From contig NZ_MQWA01000001.1 of the NCBI RefSeq assembly GCF_002954445.1, positions 3,803,780 through 3,867,779 of the forward strand: a stretch of DNA of 64,000 nucleotides. Reading direction: 5' to 3'. This document shows, piece after piece, positions 26,227-35,097 of the stretch; position 1 is the stretch's first letter, and every line of letters begins with the position of its first letter. The notes below the pieces were generated by a model that was not told the DNA's origin, did not search any database, and saw nothing but the letters and a program-made list of their open reading frames with translations. A program made the translations under genes and the position numbers. The DNA is from Rubritalea profundi. Lineage in GTDB: Bacteria > Verrucomicrobiota > Verrucomicrobiia > Verrucomicrobiales > Akkermansiaceae.

Positions 26227-28725
26227 ATGAATAAACTGTCTCATAAGAAACTCACCAGCGTCCTCGCCTACGTAGCCAGCTTGGGGTTACTCCAAGCCAA
26301 TCCAAGTGACCTTGAATTCTCAAGATTCACCGACAACACCCTCACCCCCTCACCTGCTTGCCTAGCCGTTCACGCTAATGGCGACGTCTTTGTGGGTGTC
26401 GACCTCCTCGGGTCGCTGGGAAAAGGACCGGATAAGGGCAGTATCGTTAAACTCAGAGATACCAACAACGATGGTAAAGCTGACGAGCATACAGTCTTCG
26501 CAAAACTAGACCATCCGCGCGGCATTATCGCTATGGGTGACAAGGTTTACGCTCTCCACGCAGACTATGGTGGCGAAATGCCGATGAAAGGCATGTATCT
26601 ATCCGTGCTGGAAGATAAAGACGGTGACGGAGTAGCAGACGGTCCACCGAAGCACCTCATCAAAGATGTTTCGACAATCAAATTTAACCGCAGTCGCGGA
26701 GCCGACCACACAACCAATGGTATCCGCATGGGTATTGATGGCTGGATCTACATCGCTGTTGGTGATTTTGGCTTTGTCGATGCAGAAGGCACTGATGGCA
26801 CAAAGATAACTCAGCTAGGCGGTGGCATCCTCCGCGTCCGCCCTGATGGAGGTGAGATGGAACCCTACACCTACGGACTTCGAAACATTTATGACGTTGC
26901 TATTGATCCATTCATGAACATCTACACTCGTGGTAATACAAACGATGGTGTTGGGTGGTGGATACGTTTTATCGATCATATACAAACTGGTGATTACGGT
27001 TATCCGAGTCACTACATGTACTTTACTAACGAGACTATCCCAGCGCTTTGTGATCTTGGCAAAGGATCAGGCACCGGTGCATTATTCATGGACGAGCCCT
27101 CGTGGCCAACAAAGTATAACAAACAGCCGATGATGGTAGACTGGGGACTCAACCACATCTACATTCATCGCCTCGAAAAAGACGGTCCAACAGTCACTCA
27201 GGAAGCTGAGAATTTCATCAAGTCTTCTCAGCCAACTGATCTAGATGTCGACGGCTCAGGGCGTATGTACATCGCCGCTTGGCAAGGTGCCGGATACAAA
27301 GGTAACCCAAATAAGGGTTACGTTGATCGCGTGGTTCCTGCAGACTGGAAGTATAAGCCATTCCCAGAGCTTTCAAAACTCACACCAACTAACTTAGTCA
27401 AAGGCATCCGGTCTGCCAGTGCCACCGCCAGATTAGCGACACAACAAGAAATCTTGAAGCGTGGTGCTCTAGTGGATCCAACTAAAGTTTTAGCTATCGC
27501 TAAAGATAGCAAGGCAATCCTGGAGGTACGGGTAGCAGCTATCTTCACCTATACTCAAATGACGGGTGTGAAGGGTGTGGATGCCCTCATAGAACTCAGC
27601 GACGATAAACTTATGGGCGAGTTCGCACTGCGAGCAATCGCTGACCGTAAATCTGTAGCTCAGAAATCCCCTCTTGCCCCTTTCCTCAATGGTTTGAAGT
27701 CTGACAATCAACGTGTGCAAGTTGCCTCACTCGTCGGTCTAGGCCGTATAGGTAAGGCTGAAGCAGCAAATGAAGTCGTTAAGTTAGCGGTCACGAAGCC
27801 TCGCAATTTCTCTATTGATTCTCTTAAAAAGGATAAAAGCACAAAAGGCCCACATGCCACACCTAACTCTAAAATCATTGTTCCACACATAGCAGTGCAG
27901 ACGCTTCGTGCATTGAATGGTGTCGATGCATCGCTAGCTGCTATAGACTCCCCTGCACAAGACGGTGCAATTTGGGCGCTTCGTCGTATGCATGACACCA
28001 AGGGGGTTGACGGACTCATTGCCAAATTGAATTCGACCGATGACCAGTCACTGAAGGTGAAACTCATGGACGCGCTTGCCAGACTCTACAGCAAGGAAGC
28101 ACCCTATGACGGGTCATGGTGGTGGGGGACAAGACCTGATCCAAAGGGACCATATTACAAGCCAATCACTTGGTCGGCTTCTGAGAAGATCGCCGCAGCT
28201 TACATTGCTGAAGTGACAAAATCTGATGCTGAACACAAAGCTCTGTACACGGAGATTGCAAAAAACAACAAGGCCTTCATTCCTAAACTAAATGATATTG
28301 CCGTCGTTGCTAAGGGGCCTAAAATCCCCAAAGTGGGTGAACTCTCAATCGAAGACGTTATGCTGGCATTTGAAAAATATAAGCCGAATAGAGCAAACGG
28401 TAAGAAGATACTCAAAACTCAAGCCTGTATCAGCTGCCATAGCATCGAGAAATCACACTCAAAGAAAGGTCCGGATCTCAACAAAATTGGAGCTTCTATG
28501 AACAAGCTGGCAATTGCCGAGTCCATCCTCAAGCCTGATGCTACTATCGCTGACAACTGGGTAGATGCGACGACTAAAGATGGCACTGTTCACAACGGAA
28601 CATTGGTCAAAAAAGATACTACCTCCGTGATCGTTAGAAATATTGCAGGAGTTGAAACTAAACTCAGCGCCTCGGATGTGGTGTCGGTCAAAAAAGCCTC
28701 ATCTACCTCATGGGCCCTCAACTAG
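26227..28725 (+). CDS. PVC-type heme-binding protein (beta-propeller, HEAT repeats, cytochrome c)
   Basis: The start is ATG 26227 (MNKLSHKKLTSVLAYVASLG), with a signal peptide cleaved near LLQA-NPSD; a longer frame from 26167 has no signal character. The mature protein has an N-terminal six-bladed propeller of the PVC heme-binding/glucose dehydrogenase-like type (about 25-395), with GADHTTNGIRMGIDGWIYIA and TYGLRNIYDVAIDP. HEAT-like helical repeats follow (about 400-640), then a C-terminal cytochrome c domain with the heme motif CISCH (bases 28426-28440) and KGPDLNKIG. The stop at 28725 appears premature: the next frame, to 28787, encodes QLVDNLTIQQFVDIVGYLAS, the usual end of this family, with the shift at GGGCCC (about 28709-28714). 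Periplasmic electron-transfer or oxidoreductase role; substrate unknown. Confidence 0.88.
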   Translation: MNKLSHKKLTSVLAYVASLGLLQANPSDLEFSRFTDNTLTPSPACLAVHANGDVFVGVDLLGSLGKGPDKGSIVKLRDTNNDGKADEHTVFAKLDHPRGIIAMGDKVYALHADYGGEMPMKGMYLSVLEDKDGDGVADGPPKHLIKDVSTIKFNRSRGADHTTNGIRMGIDGWIYIAVGDFGFVDAEGTDGTKITQLGGGILRVRPDGGEMEPYTYGLRNIYDVAIDPFMNIYTRGNTNDGVGWWIRFIDHIQTGDYGYPSHYMYFTNETIPALCDLGKGSGTGALFMDEPSWPTKYNKQPMMVDWGLNHIYIHRLEKDGPTVTQEAENFIKSSQPTDLDVDGSGRMYIAAWQGAGYKGNPNKGYVDRVVPADWKYKPFPELSKLTPTNLVKGIRSASATARLATQQEILKRGALVDPTKVLAIAKDSKAILEVRVAAIFTYTQMTGVKGVDALIELSDDKLMGEFALRAIADRKSVAQKSPLAPFLNGLKSDNQRVQVASLVGLGRIGKAEAANEVVKLAVTKPRNFSIDSLKKDKSTKGPHATPNSKIIVPHIAVQTLRALNGVDASLAAIDSPAQDGAIWALRRMHDTKGVDGLIAKLNSTDDQSLKVKLMDALARLYSKEAPYDGSWWWGTRPDPKGPYYKPITWSASEKIAAAYIAEVTKSDAEHKALYTEIAKNNKAFIPKLNDIAVVAKGPKIPKVGELSIEDVMLAFEKYKPNRANGKKILKTQACISCHSIEKSHSKKGPDLNKIGASMNKLAIAESILKPDATIADNWVDATTKDGTVHNGTLVKKDTTSVIVRNIAGVETKLSASDVVSVKKASSTSWALN

Positions 28726-28812
28726 TTGACAACCTCACCATCCAACAATTCGTTGACATTGTTGGCTACCTCGCTTCAAAGAAGTAATAATCTAGAATTA
28801 TAACTACCAAAA

Positions 28813-28845
28813 AGCTCTCACCTATTACTAGGTGAGAGCTTTTTT
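28813..28845 (+). terminator. strong Rho-independent terminator after the PVC cytochrome gene
   Basis: AGCTCTCACCTA, the loop TTAC and TAGGTGAGAGCT form a 12-bp stem followed by six T. It lies just after the stop at 28787 used by the restored reading frame. Confidence 0.9.
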
Positions 28846-28892
28846 GCTTCTTTGCAGATGAGAAAAAAGAGGCTGGAAGCACTCTTCTACGC

Positions 28893-29564
28893 TTAAGATG
28901 TAGCGGTGTAGATTGAGGCGATACCGCCGCTCAAGGGAATGCATGTTACATCTGTATACCCCTGAGCTTCGATCAATTTAACCATGGGGCCGCCACTTGG
29001 GAAATCTCCGATAGATCCTGCTAGATAGCTATAAGCGCCCTCTTCACCGGTCAATAAGCCAGCAATTTTCGGGAGGATGTTATTGAGATAAAAGTCATAG
29101 GGCTTACCGAGGAACCCTTCTGGAGTTGAAAAATCTAACACTAATAAATGCCCACCGGGCCGAATCACTCTACGCATCTCAGTCAATGCTGCTGGGTAGT
29201 CAGCCATATTTCTGAGGCCGAATGCAACAGTGAGCACATCACTCGAGTTGTCCTCAAATGGCATATCCATAGCGTCGACCACCTGCGTATTCTTAACTCC
29301 ACGCTGGGTAGCATGCGCTAACATTTCTGGGCAAAAATCAGAAGCTACGAGGCTTGACTCTGGGCACACCCTTTGCAGTTCTAGCGCCAGATCTCCAGTG
29401 CCAGTTGCCACATCTAGAATATCTTTGGGACTCCAGGACTTTACAATGCGCCCCACTTTTTTCCTCCAAAGGATGTCAGTCCCTAGGCTGAGGACGTGAT
29501 TCGTGACAACATAGCGATCAGCGATCTTACTGAAGGCATTCTTAACAAATGTTGGATCTTGCAT
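28893..29564 (-). CDS. ubiE: demethylmenaquinone methyltransferase (UbiE/MenG)
   Basis: SAM-dependent C-methylation that completes menaquinone, matching the men genes at 44.6-48.5 kb. 223 residues of the UbiE/COQ5 family. FSKIADRYVVTNHVLSLG is at the N-terminus, the SAM motif is DVATGTGDLALELQ, and the second signature is FGLRNMADYPAALTEMRRV followed by VIRPGGHLLVLDFSTP. The length is slightly below E. coli UbiE and typical for MenG. It begins a minus-strand group with a GNAT acetyltransferase and bioD (gaps of 27 and 30 bp). Since the organism carries men genes, menG is an equally good symbol. Confidence 0.92.
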   Translation of the reverse strand: MQDPTFVKNAFSKIADRYVVTNHVLSLGTDILWRKKVGRIVKSWSPKDILDVATGTGDLALELQRVCPESSLVASDFCPEMLAHATQRGVKNTQVVDAMDMPFEDNSSDVLTVAFGLRNMADYPAALTEMRRVIRPGGHLLVLDFSTPEGFLGKPYDFYLNNILPKIAGLLTGEEGAYSYLAGSIGDFPSGGPMVKLIEAQGYTDVTCIPLSGGIASIYTATS

Positions 29565-29591
29565 GAGTAATTTAAATTTTTGTGAAATATT

Positions 29592-30065
29592 CTAACCTGG
29601 GAGAATATCCCGGTAAATACTAGGGTCGCTATTCGGAATTTTCGTAGCTCCTATAGCTTTTTCGTAGAATTCACGAGGCCCCACTCCGCCGATCACTCCG
29701 TAGACATAACCAGATTCCTTCAGAGCCTCCATACAACGAAATAAGAGCGCTTTGCCTATACCTGTTCCACGTGCTTCTTCAGAAACGCCAGTAGGACCAT
29801 AGAATCCCTTTGCTGTGGTTTCGATACAGGCAAAACCGAGGATTTCTTTATCTCTCGTAGCGATAAAGCACGTGACAGGCTGACGACTAAAAGCCACCTT
29901 CACTTCACTTACCCACTTTGGCGAAAAGTGCTCCCCAACCCAGCCAGCCACAATGTGTCTTTCATACGCATTGGCTCTGCGTAGGGTGATGCCCTTATCT
30001 TTAACGCTCTCATAGAGTTCGCCAGAGTCTGGCAGCTCATAAAGATTCACTAACATATCGATCAT
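29592..30065 (-). CDS. GNAT family N-acetyltransferase
   Basis: 157 residues. The acetyl-CoA binding motif is GVSEEARGTGIGKALLFRCM (about 102-121), with the preceding beta-strand ILGFACIETTAKGFYGPTGV and a C-terminal VIGGVGPREFYEKAIGA. The N-terminus, MIDMLVNLYELPDSGELYES, is family-specific and of unknown role. The substrate is unknown. It lies between menG/ubiE and bioD on the same strand, which may reflect co-transcription only. Confidence 0.82.
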   Translation of the reverse strand: MIDMLVNLYELPDSGELYESVKDKGITLRRANAYERHIVAGWVGEHFSPKWVSEVKVAFSRQPVTCFIATRDKEILGFACIETTAKGFYGPTGVSEEARGTGIGKALLFRCMEALKESGYVYGVIGGVGPREFYEKAIGATKIPNSDPSIYRDILPG

Positions 30066-30095
30066 AATTTTAGAATCTAGTGTTAGTCCGAGCGC

Positions 30096-30746
30096 TTACA
30101 AACCTAAAAGTTCAAGAAATGGCCAAGCTTCGATCTCACTTTGCCCGCGGATAACGTCAGTGATGACCTCCACTCCACACATATCTTCGACAATCCCTTT
30201 GTTGGTTATCGTGGCAGTATCGAGCTCTTCGACAAGGTTGTTAAAGATGAGTCCCGCTGGTTCAATACCTCGCGATCGCATAGCTTCAACAGTAAGCAAA
30301 GTATGGTTGAGAGCGCCTAGTTTATTGCCGACTACAAGTAGTACTGGGTCTCCAACCTCTTTTGCTAATTCAGCAACGCTGAAATCTTTGCCGGCTATCG
30401 GAACTAATAGACCACCAACACCCTCGGTTATGACAACCTGATGGGAAACCCCTAGGTCGGCTCGCCCTTGAAGGAGGACTTTTGAATCGATGGGTGCATT
30501 TTCAAACATCGCAGCCACATGGGGAGCGGCTGGCGTCTTCAACCAGAGTGGATTGACTTGATCTGCGGTAACCATGTTGTCGGATGCATCGACTAACTCA
30601 ATCGCATCATTTCTATCGCCGCAGCAGATTGGCTTATAACCCACAGCATCCACACGCTCAGCCCGCAAGGCGCGGATGATCAAAGATGTAACGTATGTTT
30701 TGCCGCAGTCGGTGTCCGTGCCAGTTATAAAAAGTCCCTTACTCAT
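30096..30746 (-). CDS. bioD: dethiobiotin synthetase
   Basis: ATP-dependent carboxylation of 7,8-diaminopelargonic acid to dethiobiotin. The start is ATG 30746 (MSKGLFITGTDTDCGKTYVT), which puts the P-loop GTDTDCGKT at residues 9-17, as in known BioD; a GTG or similar start further upstream would add 19 unrelated residues. 216 residues. GYKPICCGDRNDA carries the substrate Lys, and VITEGVGGLLVPI is the second conserved motif. The other bio genes are not in the window. Confidence 0.92.
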   Translation of the reverse strand: MSKGLFITGTDTDCGKTYVTSLIIRALRAERVDAVGYKPICCGDRNDAIELVDASDNMVTADQVNPLWLKTPAAPHVAAMFENAPIDSKVLLQGRADLGVSHQVVITEGVGGLLVPIAGKDFSVAELAKEVGDPVLLVVGNKLGALNHTLLTVEAMRSRGIEPAGLIFNNLVEELDTATITNKGIVEDMCGVEVITDVIRGQSEIEAWPFLELLGL

Positions 30747-30855
30747 AGATTCAATCTCACGTTGAAGTCTCCCCCTACTGCAGTAAAGTGCAGAAACATG
30801 CAAGCCCAGCTCGTAAGTTTGAATTAATAAGAGTGGTCGCCCCTAGGTAAGCATC

Positions 30856-31725
30856 TCACCGCTGATCAGAAACCATATCACGATCGCTAGGATCAAGGCT
30901 GCTATCTTCGCTATCCAATGTTTCTTCAGCATCATCTTCGTTAATTTTTTGTTCTGGTAAAAATATTTCTTCGAGCATTTCTCTAAATTCAAGCTCACTT
31001 AAATTACGCTTCAAATCACCATTGATAGCCATTGAGATGGCACCAGTCTCCTCGCTAACAACGATAGCTACCGCGTCGGTCTCTTCGGTTAGACCAATGG
31101 CAGCCCTATGACGTAGGCCTAGCGTTCGATCTGCTAACTCTCTCTGACTCACAGGAAACACACAGCCAGCTGAGGCTACGCGCCCTTGTGAGAGAATCAT
31201 GCCTCCATCGTGCAGCGCAGCCTTAGTGTGAAAAATACTTTGGGCTAACTCGGCAGAGAACTCCGCATCGAGTTGGACTCCTGTTTCTTGGTGATCAGTG
31301 AGACTAATTTCCTTCTCGATCGCATAAAGTGCGCCTATACGTTTCTTTGAAAGTTGAATAGCTGAGTCAGCTAGGATAGAAGTAAACTCGAGACGCTGTG
31401 TTTTTGAGAACGTGAAAAACCTACTACTCCCCAACTTTGCTAAGGCACTTCGCAGCTCAGGCTGAAAAATAACAACCAACGCTAACGCTCCATAGATAAC
31501 TGCTCTAGTTAGAATCCACGCAATTACTTTAAGTTGAAAAATGAAAGCGAGTGAGGTAGCTATGGCTAGAATCATCACGATTCCAACTAGAATATTAGCC
31601 CCTCTAGTTGCTCTAAAAGCACGATACAGTTGGTAGACACCAATCCATAGGATGAGTATCTCCACTCCGTCGCGCCAATGATCTTGCAGAAATTGCATCT
31701 CAGACATCATTATCCAGACCCCCAT
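30856..31725 (-). CDS. cdaA: diadenylate cyclase CdaA (c-di-AMP synthase)
   Basis: 289 residues (internal starts at codons 6, 7 and 10 are possible). Three hydrophobic segments in the first 90 residues anchor it, and a DAC domain follows with ALHDGGMIL (DGG at 173-175) and LGLRHRAAIGLTEETDA (RHR at 205-207), the catalytic and ATP-binding motifs for making c-di-AMP from two ATP. The C-terminal tail is acidic and runs beyond the domain (EDDAEETLDSEDSSLDPSD). In Firmicutes cdaA is followed by cdaR and glmM; here the next gene is bioD, so neither partner is adjacent. Confidence 0.93.
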   Translation of the reverse strand: MGVWIMMSEMQFLQDHWRDGVEILILWIGVYQLYRAFRATRGANILVGIVMILAIATSLAFIFQLKVIAWILTRAVIYGALALVVIFQPELRSALAKLGSSRFFTFSKTQRLEFTSILADSAIQLSKKRIGALYAIEKEISLTDHQETGVQLDAEFSAELAQSIFHTKAALHDGGMILSQGRVASAGCVFPVSQRELADRTLGLRHRAAIGLTEETDAVAIVVSEETGAISMAINGDLKRNLSELEFREMLEEIFLPEQKINEDDAEETLDSEDSSLDPSDRDMVSDQR

Positions 31726-31793
31726 TCTTGTGAAGAACTATCTTTATTTAATGTAACTCTCTAGCACATCAACATAACCATAGAGCGCATCCC

Positions 31794-31831
31794 ATAAAAA
31801 AGCGCCCACCGTAGTTGACGGTGGGCGCTTT
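31794..31831 (-). terminator. Rho-independent terminator after ompH
   Basis: A 14-bp stem pairs AAAGCGCCCACCGT with ACGGTGGGCGCTTT. Read on the minus strand, it is followed by more T. It lies 27 bp beyond the OmpH/Skp stop. Confidence 0.88.
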
Positions 31832-31857
31832 GAAAATATGAGTATAATCAGTAAAGA

Positions 31858-32463
31858 TTACTTATCTGTTGAAGCTGGCTTATCGGCAGCAGGTGCATCT
31901 TTATTGAGATCCTTAAGGAGAATAGCTGTAACGTCATACTTATCCTTCATGAAGGCGAAAACTGGTGTGCGTGTTGCACTGCGTGATGACTGGTCTACTA
32001 TCATATCGAAATCGTGCTCACGTGCGTAGACGGAAATCTCATCTTGAATCTTCTCAAGGATAACACGCTTTTCTTCACCAGTTTGCTCTCCGAGAGCTTT
32101 ATTTTGACGTTGAAGCCACTGCCGACGCTCATTGTCCGCAGCATTACCTTCGCTCACCTTAAGCTTAATCTGACGCTCAATTTCGAGACGCTTCTTATCG
32201 CTGATTGTTGCATCACCGCGTTGTTTACTGAGTTTTTCAATTTCAGACTGAAGACCACGAATGTGCTCAAGACGACTAGCGTTGTCCTTCTGGATGCGCT
32301 CCTTATCAACATTCACTTGAATTTGAACTTTCTTTGTCATGTGGAACTCGTTAAAGAGCTTCTCCATGCTTACTGAAGCAATTTTGAGATCTTCGGCACT
32401 TACTGAAGTGAGACTCACAGCGGTAGCGGCGACGACTAGGAAGGATTTTAGGATGTTTTTCAT
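31858..32463 (-). CDS. OmpH/Skp family periplasmic chaperone
   Basis: 201 residues with a signal peptide (MKNILKSFLVVAATAVSLTS, cleavage near VSA-EDL). The start of the mature protein, LKIASVSMEKLFNEFHMTKK, matches Skp, and the long charged helical region (about 45-150) would form the coiled-coil tentacles of the trimer. A final beta-strand part reads DFDMIVDQSSRSATRTPVF. A C-terminal tail of about 20 residues (KDAPAADKPASTDK) is disordered-looking. In Gram-negative bacteria Skp carries unfolded outer-membrane proteins. Usually next to bamA or lpxD; here it stands alone with its own terminator. Confidence 0.88.
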   Translation of the reverse strand: MKNILKSFLVVAATAVSLTSVSAEDLKIASVSMEKLFNEFHMTKKVQIQVNVDKERIQKDNASRLEHIRGLQSEIEKLSKQRGDATISDKKRLEIERQIKLKVSEGNAADNERRQWLQRQNKALGEQTGEEKRVILEKIQDEISVYAREHDFDMIVDQSSRSATRTPVFAFMKDKYDVTAILLKDLNKDAPAADKPASTDK

Positions 32464-32599
32464 AGATACTTGAAACTTTGAGATAAATATAAATCGGAGT
32501 AAATGTGCATGCCGATGACGACTACGTCAACGTCGATTCCTTAATCTTTTTGCTTTATTCTTAGCGATTCTGCCGCCACTTTCCCGCCACCCACACATT

Positions 32600-33454
32600 A
32601 TGGACATTATCACTACTGTAACTGACCTTCTCTTCGCGAAGAAGAAATACCTCACCGCGCCGGTTCTCGTGCCCACTATGGGGGCGCTTCATGATGGACA
32701 CCTCGCTCTAATAGAGAAAGCTAGAGCTATTGCTGGACCAAATGGTTGCGTCGCCGTATCCATTTTTGTCAATCCAATCCAGTTCGACAACCCTGACGAC
32801 CTCAAGAATTACCCATCAACTCTCCAGCGTGATATAGCTATCTGTGGGGAGCGCGGGGTTGATCTACTTTTTACACCAGATACTGGAAGCCTCTACTCAG
32901 CAAATCACTCCACCGTGATCACTGAGGACTGCCTAGCCTCGAAACTGTGTGGAGCCACGCGGTCCGGACACTTTGATGGTGTTTGCACAGTTGTCGCGAA
33001 GCTCTTCAATATATTCACCCCTATCGATGCCGTTTTCGGAAAGAAAGATTACCAACAACTGGCCATCATCAACCGCATGGTGCGCGATCTCAATTTTCAA
33101 GTCATCATTCATGGTGTCGACACTGTCAGGGAGAACGATGGACTCGCCCTCTCCTCGCGAAACGTTCACTTAAGTAGTGACGCTAGAACTCAGGCACCAG
33201 CGATACGCCAAGCGATGCTGTTAGCTCAAAAATCTCTCGCTTCAGGTGTGGATGATAGCGCTAAACTCCTAGAAGCAATGAAGAGCCACCTTAGCACTCA
33301 CGCTCCGCTCGCTGAAATCAACTATTTAGAATGTGTTTGCGCTAACTCCTTGCAACCACAAGTGAGAATCATCCAGAAGTCCCTGATAACAATTGCCGCC
33401 TGCTTTGGCGATGTCAGACTTATTGACAATATCGAGCTTGTCCCAGCTAACTAA
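32600..33454 (+). CDS. panC: pantothenate synthetase
   Basis: ATP-dependent ligation of pantoate and beta-alanine. 284 residues, the usual length. VPTMGALHDGHLALIEKAR (24-42) carries the HxGH-type nucleotide motif, VSIFVNPIQFDNPDDL follows, then DGVCTVVAKLFNIFTP, AVFGKKDYQQLAII (KMSK-equivalent region) and ENDGLALSSRNVHLS. The start MDIITTVTDLL is the only one that fits. The panB and panD genes are not in the window. It is followed after 20 bp by nadB on the same strand, so the two cofactor genes may be co-transcribed. Confidence 0.95.
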   Translation: MDIITTVTDLLFAKKKYLTAPVLVPTMGALHDGHLALIEKARAIAGPNGCVAVSIFVNPIQFDNPDDLKNYPSTLQRDIAICGERGVDLLFTPDTGSLYSANHSTVITEDCLASKLCGATRSGHFDGVCTVVAKLFNIFTPIDAVFGKKDYQQLAIINRMVRDLNFQVIIHGVDTVRENDGLALSSRNVHLSSDARTQAPAIRQAMLLAQKSLASGVDDSAKLLEAMKSHLSTHAPLAEINYLECVCANSLQPQVRIIQKSLITIAACFGDVRLIDNIELVPAN

Positions 33455-33474
33455 GCAACCCACACTCCCCGCAT

Positions 33475-35097
33475 ATGGTTTCTGACTTCCTAGTCCTCGG
33501 TTCAGGCATTGCAGGCCTCTCGTTTGCATTACGCGCAGCAGAGCATGGCTCCGTTACAATTCTCACTAAAGGTGAGGCGCTAGACTCTAACACGGCATGG
33601 GCCCAAGGAGGCATCTCCGCCGTTCTCGATCCCAACTTAAGATCTGAGGGGGATTCCTTTGAGCAACACGTTGCCGACACTCTGGACGCTGGCGCCGGTC
33701 TTTGCAAGGAATCCGTCGTTAGAGATATAGTCAGCGAAGGAACTGCCACGATCGATGAGCTGCTTTCATATGGTGTAACTTTCGACAAGAGCAATCAAGA
33801 CCCAGAGCTCTTTGCCCTTGGGAATGAAGGCGGCCACACTAAACGTCGGGTGCTCCACTCGAAAGACACCACAGGTTACGCCATCGTCTCAGCTTTGATA
33901 AAGAAGGTAAAAGCGCACCCGAGTATCACCTTTCTTGAAAATCACTTTGCTATCGACCTCATCACCACCGGTAAACTGGGTGTCGTAACTGAAGATCGTG
34001 TCCTTGGAGCCTATGTGCTAGATGAGGATTCTGGGGAGGTTAACATTTTCAGGTCTGACCGCATCGTGCTCGCTACTGGGGGGTGCGGCAAAGTCTACCT
34101 TTACACCACTAATCCAGACAGCTCGACAGGCGATGGATTGGCGATGGCTTGGCGCGCAGGAGCGACCATCTCAAATATGGAATTTGTACAGTTTCATCCA
34201 ACCTGTTTTTACAACCCGGCAGCAGTAGGCGCAAAAGCTCGCTCATTCCTCGTCTCGGAAGCTGTGCGCGGAGAAGGTGGACGCCTAGTGAATGCTGACG
34301 GTGAAGAATTCACTCTAGAGCACGACTCCAGAGGCTCGCTCGCTCCCCGCGACATCGTAGCTCGCGCTATTGATCACGAAATTAAGAAAACTGGAGCAAG
34401 TTGCGTATACCTAGACGTTACCCATAAGCCCGTTGGCTTCATGCGCGAGCGCTTCCCTAATATCTATAACACACTGCTGAAATTTGGACTCGATTGCGAA
34501 AAACAACCAATCCCAGTGGTTCCAGCAGCCCACTACCAATGCGGCGGAGCTGTGACTGACGCCAATGGGAAAACGACAATTCGAGGTCTCTTTGCAGTAG
34601 GTGAAGTGGCATGCACTGGGCTTCATGGAGCGAACCGTTTAGCATCAAACTCACTCCTTGAAGGGAATGTGGTTGCCCGCCGAGCCTTGAACTCAATGCT
34701 CAAGAGTTACCCACTGCAACTCGTCTCGCCGAGCTCCCCACCAATTCCAGCATGGGAAGATGGAGATGCGACCTCGATCGATGAACAAGTCCTCATCTCA
34801 CAGAACTGGGATGAGCTGCGCCGATTGATGTGGAACTACGTCTCTATCGTGAGGACTGACAACCGACTCAAGCGTGCCGCTCATCGGCTAAGAAACCTTC
34901 GCAAAGAAGTGCGTGAGTATTATTGGGGCTTTAAAGTAAACTCAGACATCCTCGAGTTGCGCAATCTGGTAACAGTCGCGGCTCTCATCGTAGATTGCGC
35001 CATTCAGCGTAAGGAATCTAGAGGGATTCACTACACATTAGACTACCCAACTAAAAATCCAAAATACCAACGCGATACTGAATTGCGACGATTCTAA
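33475..35097 (+). CDS. nadB: L-aspartate oxidase
   Basis: FAD enzyme that oxidises L-aspartate to iminoaspartate, the first step of de novo NAD synthesis. 540 residues. The N-terminal FAD motif is FLVLGSGIAGLSFALRA, with NTAWAQGGISAVL after it. Further motifs are GGHTKRRVLHSKDTTG, EFVQFHPTCF, SEAVRGEGGRLVNADG and the C-terminal FAD segment VGEVACTGLHGANRLASNSL, then the helical domain of the succinate dehydrogenase/fumarate reductase fold. EFVQFHPT with Glu separates NadB from SdhA. Its stop overlaps that of the convergent MFS gene by 4 bp. nadD is at 49.7 kb; nadA and nadC are not in the window. Confidence 0.95.
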   Translation: MVSDFLVLGSGIAGLSFALRAAEHGSVTILTKGEALDSNTAWAQGGISAVLDPNLRSEGDSFEQHVADTLDAGAGLCKESVVRDIVSEGTATIDELLSYGVTFDKSNQDPELFALGNEGGHTKRRVLHSKDTTGYAIVSALIKKVKAHPSITFLENHFAIDLITTGKLGVVTEDRVLGAYVLDEDSGEVNIFRSDRIVLATGGCGKVYLYTTNPDSSTGDGLAMAWRAGATISNMEFVQFHPTCFYNPAAVGAKARSFLVSEAVRGEGGRLVNADGEEFTLEHDSRGSLAPRDIVARAIDHEIKKTGASCVYLDVTHKPVGFMRERFPNIYNTLLKFGLDCEKQPIPVVPAAHYQCGGAVTDANGKTTIRGLFAVGEVACTGLHGANRLASNSLLEGNVVARRALNSMLKSYPLQLVSPSSPPIPAWEDGDATSIDEQVLISQNWDELRRLMWNYVSIVRTDNRLKRAAHRLRNLRKEVREYYWGFKVNSDILELRNLVTVAALIVDCAIQRKESRGIHYTLDYPTKNPKYQRDTELRRF

